In this document: piece after piece, positions 41,160 to 48,949 of the stretch
Layout of the letters: every line of letters starts with the position of its first letter
Numbering within the stretch: the stretch's first letter is position 1
Origin: Ariolimax columbianus
Lineage: Eukaryota > Mollusca > Gastropoda > Stylommatophora > Arionidae
NCBI GenBank assembly: GCA_036924085.1
Contig: JAVGWX010000011.1
Coordinates: forward strand, 34,594,386 to 34,658,385
Direction of reading: 5' to 3'
Length of the DNA stretch: 64,000 nucleotides
The notes under the pieces: generated by a model
Told to the model about the DNA's origin: nothing
Seen by the model: only the letters and a program-made list of their open reading frames with translations
The model's database searches: none
Program-made: the position numbers and the translations under genes

Positions 41160-43085
41160 CTACTGAAAACTGAAATTCAGAAACTCATTGCAGAAAGGCA
41201 ACAATTAAAACAAATGGGAAGTAAGGGGACCAACACAGCATATAAAAACTGAGCAAGAAAAGTTAGAAGAGAAATAAGAAAAGATAAAGAAGATACATAG
41301 TAGAAACGTGTAAGGATATAGAAAACCTACAACAAGGCAGAGAGAGAGAGAGATGCATTTAAGGCAATAAGAACACTGACAAGGGAGGTCCGTCCGGTTC
41401 CACATGTTGTAAATGACAAAGAGGATAACACACTAACAGAAACCAAAGACATACTGAACAGATGGAGAGAGTACTGCAGAACCATGTATGGAGATAGCAC
41501 AAAGCACTCAGTTACAATCCTACCAAGGGAAGAGAAAGAACCTGAACCAACATTGGAAGAAGTACGCTCTGCAATTAAAAGCCTGAAAAAGGGAAAGTCC
41601 CCAAGATGCGATGATATCCCAGCAAAGCTAATACAAGCAAGAGGAGAGGCATGTGCTCGAGTCTACCACAAGCTGTGTAAACAGATATGGCACAGTGCAG
41701 AGTGGCCAGAAGCATGGAAGAAATCAATTTATATTCCCCTCCCTAAAAAAGGCAACCTAAAGCTGTGCACGAACTATCGCGCTGATCAGCCACGCTAGCA
41801 AGATACTCTTGCGAATCCTGTTAAGAAGGATAGAGAAAAGGTTTGAATCTGAAATTCACGTAGTCCAGACAGGTTTTAGGAAAGACAGAGGGACCCGGGA
41901 CCACATATTCAATTTAAGGAATATCTATGAAAAATGTAGAGAGTTTAATGTAGACCTGTACATATGTTTCATTGATTACACTACGGCCTTCAACTCGGTA
42001 AAACATCCAAATCTGTGGAGAATCATGAAGGAAATGGGGTTTCCTTTGCACATTGTCCATCTCATTGAAACATTATACCAAGACCAACAAGCCGCTGTCC
42101 GAGTATCTGGGCAAACATCAGATTGGTTTGCAGTACAAAAGGGAGTCCGACAGGGATGTATCCTCTCACCTTATCTGTACAACATATATGCGGAATGTAT
42201 AATGAGAAATGTTCGAGAAGATGTGAACATTGAAAGTTTCGACCTATTTACGATTGGGGGGCAAGGGCGGGGGGGGGGGGGGGGGTTACAAGATTCAAGA
42301 GTTACAATACACAGATGACACAGTGATACTATCAAGAAGTGCAGAAGGGCTAGAGCAGCTACTTTCAGCCGTTAATGGACATAGTAAAGATCAAAACCTG
42401 TTCATAAACATAAATAAAACAAAGATAATGACCACCGACAAAACACAATGTCAACATAAATTTACAGTGGGTCGTGAGGAAATAGATCAGGTCACACATT
42501 TTGAATATCTGGACTCCAGAATTGACAAAAATGGTGACTGCTCGAAAGAAATCAGAAGAAGACTAGCTATGGCAATACAGAGACTGAACAGCCTGAAGAA
42601 ATTATGACAGGGGACCAACAAAATGATAAAAGTAAAAGTCTTGAGAGCCTGTGTTTTTCCTGTGGCAGCTTATGGCTGTGATTCATGGACGATTACCAAA
42701 ACTTCTAGACAAAGAATCGAATCCTTCGAGTCAAAATGTTACAGAAAGATCCTCAGAATACTCTGGACAGAGAAAAAAACAAATGCAGACATTCGGCAAG
42801 AGTTGAGCATAGAGGAGAACTGGTTTATCAATTCCATTTTGGCTAGAAAATGCAAATACTTTGGTCACATCAAGAGACACAACGGTCTTGAGAGGACGGT
42901 GATGGAAGGTATGGTGCCAGGCAAAAGAGGAAGGGGTAGACCAAGAAGACGATGGTACTAAGATATCCAGGAATGCCTGAGTATGACTGTGGCGGAGGCT
43001 GGTGTTTTGGCAAAGGAACGAGTTTCTTTCAGACAGACTGTGATGGGAGCGACGTTCTACAAAGGACATGCTACATGATGATGAC
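41160..43085 (+). mobile_element. RTE-like LINE, second copy (longer 5' end)
   Basis: It parallels 9782-11437 at high identity but begins about 300 bases further upstream (LQQGREREAFKAIRTLTREV-like text before VPHVVNDKEDNTLTETKD). It ends catgctacatgatgatgact, suggesting an (ATG)n-type tail. No flanking duplication was recognised. Confidence 0.88.
41484..42961 (+). pseudogene. RTE-like reverse transcriptase, frameshifted (second copy)
   Basis: Blocks: IKSLKKGKSPRCDDIPAKLI, KKGNLKLCTNY, then after an 8-base deletion (about 41778) SKILLRILLRRIEKR, CFIDYTTAFNSVKH, VRQGCILSPYLYNIYAECI, a G-run of about 17 near 42269 that breaks the frame, YTDDTVILSRSAEG (YADD changed to YTDD), YLDSRIDKNGDCSKE, TGA at 42605, then AYGCDSWTITKTS and GRGRPRRRW, with a stop before the C-terminus. 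It is inactive. Confidence 0.9.
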
Positions 43086-43402
43086 TGAAGTAGAGTGCGG
43101 AAATGGGAGTAAAAAGAAGTGGGAAGTAATATTGTCGCAGAGTACACATGGTGCGCCATTCACTTGGAAGCACGGTCTCTCTGTGGCTCCTAGTCTCGTG
43201 CCGTGGACCCCCATTAACGCGAGTTTCACCTGTGGGCTCCCTTGTAGCATTATGGGGCCCCCAGGCAGCCATATAGCCCCCGATTGAGACCCACTGGTGT
43301 AGATCTCATATCACCACAAATTAAGTGAAGGTCTTGACTTTGTATTCTGTTGACCTTGGTACAGGAACTTTTAGATGAGGGAACAAAGGAATCAACATTC
43401 TG
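43086..43402. other. Intron, no feature recognised
   Basis: Ordinary sequence between the RTE-like copy and the 77-bp repeat. Confidence 0.45.
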
Positions 43403-43620
43403 TCAACTCTGAATGACTGGTATTTCTTGCTCTCCAGTAAGGGGCCCATATATGAGGGAAGAAAAGAATGAATATTCTGCCAGCTCTGAATGACTGGTAT
43501 TATTTGCTCTCCAGTAAGGGTCCCACATATGAGGGAACAAAGGAATCAACATTCTGTTAGCTCTGAATGACTGGTATTTCTTGCTTTCCAGTAAGGGGCC
43601 TACATGAGATTACCATGGCC
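43403..43620. repeat. ~77-bp minisatellite, 3 copies, beside an exon donor
   Basis: Units start ctctgaatgactggtattt (about 43408, 43484, 43561), continue cttgctctccagtaagggg, and hold tatgagggaacaaaggaatc and aacattctgt. The third is truncated about 30 bases from the donor of exon 43625-43767. Confidence 0.9.
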
Positions 43621-43624
43621 TTAC

Positions 43625-43767
43625 CATGCACTCTCCATGTAGGCTTAAATTGTTGACGCATACAGGAAATGTTTTGGTAGCACAATACAGCAGCATCAAG
43701 AGCATTCACACCACTCCATGGGAAGCTGGAAGCATGTGCAGCCTTCCCCTGATACTTAACTGTCACC
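43625..43767 (-). CDS. PM20D2: PM20D2-like exon, start of the dimerisation/lid domain
   Basis: Acceptor TCAACAG (AG at 43769-43768) opens with one base that completes Pro, then [17 protein letters not shown]. This GK-AHAS motif marks entry into the lid domain, whose His reaches the partner active site in dimeric M20 enzymes. It continues with [12 protein letters not shown] and FKPTWRVH. It ends CATG|GTAAGG in phase 1. Twelve bases further on, CATG|GTAATC offers a second donor that would add four in-frame codons. The family alignment supports the first site. Confidence 0.92.
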
Positions 43768-43805
43768 CTGTTGATAAGTAAAGCAGTCTATGTAAATATA
43801 TGGCA

Positions 43806-44220
43806 TGACTTGACTTAACTTGACTTGACTCAACTTCACTTGACTAACTCTTGACTCAACTTCACTTGACTCGACTTGCCTTGATTCAACTTGAGTTGAC
43901 TCTTGACTTGTTTTGACTCAACTTCACTCAACTCTTGACTTGATTTGACTCAATTTGAATTGACTTGACTCTTGACTCAACTTTACTTGCATCTTTGTCC
44001 CCTCTTTAATGTCTAACCTTTATTTTGGTTACTAATTCTCTTTATAACTCAACGTTTTATTCTTGACTCAACTTAATTCAACTCTTGACTTGATTTGACT
44101 CTCGACTCAACTTCACTTGACTTGACTTAACTTAATTCGATTCTTGACTTGATTTGACTATTGACTTGACTTGACTTGACTCTTGACTTGTTTTTACTCA
44201 GCTCGACATGACCTTTCTTG
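43806..44220. repeat. (TTGAC)n-like degenerate microsatellite
   Basis: acttgactt, caacttcacttgact and tcttgacttg recur through about 400 bases, interrupted at 43990-44060 by ordinary sequence (actttacttgcatctttgtc) whose complement occurs at 44360-44405. An inverted pair thus brackets 44060-44360. Confidence 0.88.
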
Positions 44221-44521
44221 AGTTGCTTCTCTTCTAGCTTGGGGTGCATAGGTCCTCTTTCATCTTTCTTGCGGTTGACTGTTTCTACAGGATGGTAAGC
44301 AGCCCCCATAACCAACACTTGTTATTCGTTTTGACGTTGAAAGCAAAAAGAGAATTAGTAACCAAAATAAAGGTTAGACATTAAGAAGGGGACAAAGATG
44401 CAACTCAGTGAATGAGCTGACAGCCGCCAGCGACTCATAGCTGGCTACTTGCATCAGGGTCAACAAACTACAGTTGACCAAGATTCTATTCAGCTTCCAG
44501 CCAATTCAGTCCTAAAAATAG

Positions 44522-44655
44522 CGTGCTGAAACCGTATGTGTCAGGTCAAAAGGCGCAGATTATCCCAGTCTCACTGTAAACTACGACATAACACCCCAAT
44601 GTCCTTTTCAGGACGATGTCAGAGAAGAAGAAGTAAAAGAAGAAGAAGAATTTAA
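44522..44655 (+). mobile_element. SINE-A short-type copy
   Basis: gtgctgaaaccgtatgtgtc, aggtcaaaaggcgcaga, ctcactgtaaactacgacat, gtccttttcaggacgatgtc, then an AAG-rich tail of about 35 bases. Confidence 0.8.
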
Positions 44656-44764
44656 AGATATTTTGGCCATATAACAAGATACACCGTCTTGTTGAAGACT
44701 CTACTTGAGGGTAGGGTGGTAGGCAGTTGTTCAAGAGGCAGACAACATTATAAGTTGGTGGATA

Positions 44765-44864
44765 GCATTAGGAGCTTAATTTGTTGTTCCAGTGACTGCT
44801 TCCAATTCTGGTCCTTATATCTGCATCTGTACCCCCTGATGTGTCAATTGTGCTGCCCAAATAG
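44765..44864 (-). pseudogene. RTE-like LINE fragment, left part
   Basis: Plus text attctggtccttatatctgc, atctgtaccccctgatgtgt, gtgctgcccaaatag matches 40560-40622 (minus IYLG...TDTSGGTDA). It is interrupted by element F. Confidence 0.82.
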
Positions 44865-45221
44865 ATTTTTGTTTGCAAATACCCACAATGAGTAGGTTAC
44901 TCTTTTGAATTGTCCCTGAAAAGGACGTTGTGTGGCAGGTTGCAATAGTTTTCCTCACATCCTGAGCATGCTGATGAAGGTGGACCAGGGTCCTCCAGGC
45001 GGTTGTGCTATGCTTGGCTTCCTCTGCGTGTCACTCACTGCTACGGGGATCACGTCGATCCCTCATCCCGTTAGCCAGGCTGCCATGAAAACAGCCCATT
45101 TCCAGAGATGGCTTCTAGGAAGCCGAGGTGAGGGTGTTGGCCAGTATGTTTTGCCTGAACCTGACTAACATGTCTGATCAGTATATTTTGCCTAACCAGA
45201 TATTAGTCTTCCTCTCCCATA
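44865..45221 (+). mobile_element. Element F inserted in a LINE relic, 10-bp duplication
   Basis: From acccacaatgagtaggttac through ctgatgaaggtggaccaggg, gctatgcttggcttcctctg, atcacgtcgatccctcatcc and gccatgaaaacagcccattt to monomers (gtatgttttgcctgaacctg, actaacatgtctgatca). gcccaaatag flanks it at 44855-44864 and 45222-45231 in LINE sequence that is continuous at 40614, proving this is a mobile unit. Confidence 0.9.
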
Positions 45222-45400
45222 GCCCAAATAGGTAAAGATATTCACTTCCTCTAACTGCTCTCATTCCAGCATGATTGGTTGATGGGAGTTTAAGAGACTT
45301 GGTTTCTTCATGCTGATATGCAGTTCCAATTTGGCTGATTGTTCTTTCACCATATCAAGTTTCTCTTGCATTTGACTATGACTGTAAGTAGTGATAAAGT
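45222..45400 (-). pseudogene. RTE-like LINE fragment, right part
   Basis: caaataggtaaagatattca, ctctcattccagcatgattg, cttggtttcttcatgctgat and aagtttctcttgcatttga follow 40616-40770 in order. Confidence 0.82.
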
Positions 45401-45734
45401 CTTTATCATGAAACAACACTGAAAGGTTCATCATAATTCTTACAGACCAGAAGTTTTTATAACCAGTTATTTAACAAACACACCTTGCTGGTTTCACAGT
45501 TGAAAATACAATGAGTTACTGCCCTTACCATTTATCATTAATTAAAATTCTGAACCGCTGATAAAACTAAACAAATTTGTTTTGATCTGCAGCTAGCGAT
45601 ATTAGCGTCTTCTGATGTCAAGGGGTCTCCTGAAAGAGCGACAGGAGCACTTTTTTTACCTTCAACCTATTACACCATAACATGCCTAATTTATTTTGTT
45701 TAAAAAAATGTAATTGCACAGTGGCATTCACCGT
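45400..45734. other. Intron, no feature recognised
   Basis: AT-rich, with no motif-bearing frames. Confidence 0.4.
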
Positions 45735-45884
45735 CTGAGATATTTCTGTAAGTTATCTTTTACGTGGTGGACCTTTGGACTTGAATCCGTTGCATCTAAT
45801 TAGCATTGCTTGTTTAGGGGTGATGTGTGGTGGTAGTCTTGTTACGTGGTCAAACCATTTTAGTTGCTGTCTTTTGATATAGTC
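45735..45884 (-). pseudogene. LINE C-terminal relic, left piece of a nested stack
   Basis: The minus frame reads QQLKWFDHVTRLPPHI, PKQAMLIRCN then FKSKGP. It is the FGH/FDHVxRLP end of a LINE ORF and is continued at 47170-47660 after the inserted elements. Confidence 0.65.
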
Positions 45885-46045
45885 TCCTTCTTCTGCGTTC
45901 GTTCTCAATCTCCCGCTACCAAGCCCTGAACAGGGCTTTGCAAGTAGCAGGGTGTAGACCGCAGAACGAAATGTGTTGTGTTGCTAATTTATAGCTTGAC
46001 TGTGATATTTGTACCTTTCAGTCTGACACATCTGTCTTCGACAAT
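45885..46045 (-). mobile_element. SINE-A long-type copy (reverse), first in the stack
   Basis: ccttcttctgcgttcgttct, caatctcccgctaccaagcc, cagggctttgcaagtagcag, gtgtgttgctaatttatagc and tctgacacatctgtcttcg. tgatatagtct and tgatgtagtct precede it and follow it. Confidence 0.9.
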
Positions 46046-46118
46046 GATGTAGTCTCCTTCTTCTTCTGCGTTTGTTCTCAATCTCCCACTACCAAGCCCC
46101 GATTTAGTCCGGAGAACA

Positions 46119-47078
46119 GGCAGGATATATTTCCAGAGGTGGTAGAAAATATACCAGGTATTGCAAACAAAAACTGCCAGACCGAAAAAGAAAGGAGAGA
46201 CACTACCCTAATCTTCATAACGAAAAGCTACCCAAGCATGGACTGGACCCATGCATACACCGACGGTTCTGTAACAAACACTACACAGAACGGAGGGGCA
46301 GGAGCATTCCTGAACCTACCAAATGGCAGAAAAATAACACTGTCATTCGCTACTGGTAAGTACACGAGCAATTTCAGAGCAGAGGCAGAGGCACTGAGGG
46401 CGGCAGTGGAAGAAATGGTAACACACAGTGAAAATGAGAGCCATATAGTCCTGCTGACAGATGCTCTCGAAGTAGTCACAGCGCTAAAAAGCCAGAAAAA
46501 CACTGAGCTTAATGACTTAAGAGCAGCACTCTGCAAACTGTGCCAACAGTCCGCACCAAAAAGGGTAGTGGTACAGTGGGTTCCGTCACACTGCAACATC
46601 CAAGGCAACGAGGAGGCAGACAGACTGGCAAAAGAAGGTGCAAGGCTACCACAAATAGATACCAGTATGACGTACGAAGAGTCAAAATGGCTTATCAAAG
46701 CCAGGTACATGTCCAAATGGGAAACCGAACATACTGGTTACACCAAAAACGATGCCTATTACCAGTTGAACCGAAGAGAGCAGGTCGTTGTCTTCAGACT
46801 TCGCACTGGCCACAACAGACTGAGGTACCACCTCTTCAACAAATTGAAGATAGGGTGTACCGACGAATGCCCGTGCGGTACTGGTAAAATGACCACTGAA
46901 CATCTGCTGCAGAACTGCCCGACATACGAGGATCAGAGAGAGCAGATGTGGCCATTGCCAGTGGAACTGCAAGACAAGCTCTATGGTAGTGGCGAGAGTC
47001 TCAGGATGACCGCCGCTTTTTTCGAGAAAATAATGGTTACTGTCTGACTGTGTACGCAGAAGAAGAAGAAGAAGAAGA
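46119..47078 (+). mobile_element. I-superfamily LINE, 5'-truncated 3' copy with 13-bp duplication
   Basis: The host SINE carries agtccggagaaca at 46106-46118 and again at 47079-47091, a perfect 13-base duplication in non-tandem sequence. The element ends gtgtacgcagaagaag with an AAG tail. It is nearly identical to the matching part of 13630-17200, so both are recent. Confidence 0.96.
46139..47047 (+). CDS. LINE RNase H plus zinc-motif fragment (302 codons)
   Basis: The open frame covers only the C-terminal quarter of the LINE protein: linker (VVENIPGIANKN), RNase H with HAYTDGSVTN (~38), RAEAEALRAAVEE (~85), LLTDALEVV (~105) and WVPSHCNIQGNEEADRL (~150), then CPCGTGKMTTEHLLQNC (~250) and the stop. 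There is no RT. The first Met is internal, so this is a dead-on-arrival fragment whose frame happens to stay open, differing from the 13-kb ORF in only a few residues (LSFITKS to LIFITKS, SKRL to SKWL). Confidence 0.93.
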   Translation: MVENIPGIANKNCQTEKERRDTTLIFITKSYPSMDWTHAYTDGSVTNTTQNGGAGAFLNLPNGRKITLSFATGKYTSNFRAEAEALRAAVEEMVTHSENESHIVLLTDALEVVTALKSQKNTELNDLRAALCKLCQQSAPKRVVVQWVPSHCNIQGNEEADRLAKEGARLPQIDTSMTYEESKWLIKARYMSKWETEHTGYTKNDAYYQLNRREQVVVFRLRTGHNRLRYHLFNKLKIGCTDECPCGTGKMTTEHLLQNCPTYEDQREQMWPLPVELQDKLYGSGESLRMTAAFFEKIMVTV

Positions 47079-47169
47079 AGTCCGGAGAACAGAATACGTT
47101 GTGTCACTAGTTTACAGCTTGACTGCGATATTTGCACCTTTCGGTCCGACACATCCGTCTTCGGCAGCT

Positions 47170-47660
47170 GATGTAGTCTAACATTGGTGTTGTACCTACT
47201 AGTATCCTGATGTCATCATTTCTGTTCCTGTCTTTCCTTTTTACACCAAATATTTTTCACAGGCATTTAATTTCTGTTGTTACGATTTGTCATTTATCAA
47301 TTGATGTTACTGTCCAGTTTTGACATTTGTGGCATAGTGTTGGGACGAACATCATGTTGTATAAAGCTCATTTGGTAGTTATTGTCACATGTTTGCAATT
47401 AAGTATTGGTGTTAATTGTCCAATGATCTGATTTACCTTTTTGCATTTTTATTGGATTTCCGCTGTGATTCTTCCATCTGCTGACAAAGTGCTCCGTAAG
47501 TATGTGAAATCTTTCTGCTGTTTGATTTGCTGCTTTGCATGGAAGATATTTGTTTGTCCTGCTTGCCTAGATATTTTCCTGACCTTAGTTTTTTTTCTAT
47601 GTTGATTTTCATGCTGTATTCTTTACATGTTGTATTTAGTTTGTCAATATCTAGGTTGCA
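47170..47660 (-). pseudogene. LINE relic, right piece of the nested stack
   Basis: The minus text is heavily decayed (EIKCLKNIWCKKERQ- and VKIKMQKGKSDHW-like segments) and follows on from 45735-45884 across the target motif. Identification rests mainly on that continuity. Confidence 0.5.
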
Positions 47661-48054
47661 AAAACTCTTAAAAACTTTATTTTACAATTAACACAACAAA
47701 CTGCATTTCCAATCCATTATTACTTTATTTGTAATTAAACTGCAATTTTAATCTATGCCAAATTTGATTAATATAAAATGGAAAAGCATTTCATTATGTG
47801 TTTACTTTTCTTACACTAGAGATCCCAACAGCTAATATTAAGACCATTATCCAGAAGTAATCAGGCTTGGATTAAATATAACATTTGTGTATGCTTGCCT
47901 ACAATCTACTCTGATCTCTGTATTGCAAGAGTGGATCAAGAAGGAGGTGCAGCTAACACAAATGAGTAGGAGTATGTACAACCAACACACTAAAGGAAAT
48001 ATTTGTATCCATAACCTTCACCACTCACTGAGAGATACTCAGCACATATGAGTC
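47661..48054. other. Intron, no feature recognised
   Basis: AT-rich, with no motif-bearing frames or tandem units. Confidence 0.4.
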
Positions 48055-48245
48055 TGTATAACTTGTTGTTTAATGCCCACAATGAGCAGATTTACTCTTT
48101 TGTGCATCCAGAAATGGACGTTAAGTGGTGGGCTGAAGTAGCTTTCCTCACATCCCAAGCAAGCTGATGAAGGTGGACAGTGTCCTCCAGGCAGTCGAGC
48201 TATGCTTGGCTTCATTTGAGTGGCAGGTTTACCCCCCCCCCCCCT
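48055..48245 (+). mobile_element. Element F, decayed partial copy
   Basis: ttgttgtttaatgcccacaa, tgagcagatttactcttttg, gcaagctgatgaaggtggac and gctatgcttggcttcatttg match the body. The monomer end is missing, and the copy stops at a run of about 14 C (48232-48245). Confidence 0.8.
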
Positions 48246-48617
48246 TCTTCCCCCCACTTCACTGACTAAAAAAAATATTTCTGCAATGAAACCCCCGCCA
48301 ACTCTTCCAGAAATGAAAAGTATTAAATCTGGACTTTGGTCGAAAACCACCATAAAACATTTAGGAGAACTAGGAATGGGAAAATATGTGATTTTGTGAC
48401 CACAGTCACAAATGCTGATACATCGGTTCCTGGGTTTTCTGAACAATTCCTGAAGCCGATACATCGGCGAGTGGGAGTGAATGAGTTAAATGTAAAATAA
48501 AACTATTTAAATACAGCAACCTTTTTATCTCATCTGCAAGAAACAATTAAATTTGTAAAATTGCCATCATCAGCATAACCCCCAACAATCATTCTGAAGT
48601 TTTTCAATCTTACTTAC
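48246..48617. other. Intron, no feature recognised
   Basis: C-rich at the start (ccttcttcccccc); atacatcggc recurs twice near 48415-48465. Otherwise plain. Confidence 0.4.
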
Positions 48618-48766
48618 GGACTCATTGCTACATAAACTGGCAAAGGCAGATTAAATTGTGAAGGATGAGCCATCATGGCAATGTCGAGATCTTTGTATGC
48701 TCCTGCGTTTATCAGGTCAATCTTTCCTCCTCCGCCTTCCTCAGCAGGGCAGCCCAGTACCGTTAA
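48618..48766 (-). CDS. PM20D2: PM20D2-like exon with PAEEGGGG catalytic segment
   Basis: Acceptor CTTTCAAG (AG at 48768-48767) opens in phase 0 with [18 protein letters not shown]. The exon ends ATG AGT CC|GTAAGT, leaving two bases that join the next exon as Pro. In M20 enzymes the Glu-Glu pair supplies the catalytic base and a metal ligand, and the His of MAHPS is a further ligand; all are present. The exon encodes residues 44-92. The 7.8-kb intron before it carries CR1, RTE and I-type LINE relics. Confidence 0.93.
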
Positions 48767-48949
48767 CTTGAAAGAGAATGTAAGTGAGATAGGTGACACA
48801 AACAGGTAACGAGTTATCAGCTGTCGGTACGTTTTCAGGACTGTCACTGTCAATAATAGTAATAATAGTACGTTTAGGCGAACAGGGTCAGCACGTCGAA
48901 TGACCATGTCCATGACCACGTCTGATGGTCATGTCCCAAGCAGCCTGCA

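Larger units (their letters stand above)
46060..47168 (-). mobile_element. SINE-A second copy in the stack, split by a LINE
   Basis: 46060-46118 holds the 3' half (ccttcttcttctgcgtttgt, caatctcccactaccaagcc, gatttagtccggagaac). 47079-47168 holds the rest (agtccggagaacagaatacg, ttgtgtcactagtttacagc, tttgcacctttcggtccgac, acatccgtcttcgg). tgatgtagtct recurs on the outer side (47169-47180), so both SINEs share one target motif. Confidence 0.9.

Noticed and set aside
46139..47047. Host ribonuclease H gene
   Set aside because: It is a 5'-truncated LINE with a target-site duplication and AAG tail, nearly identical to the end of the 13-kb LINE ORF.
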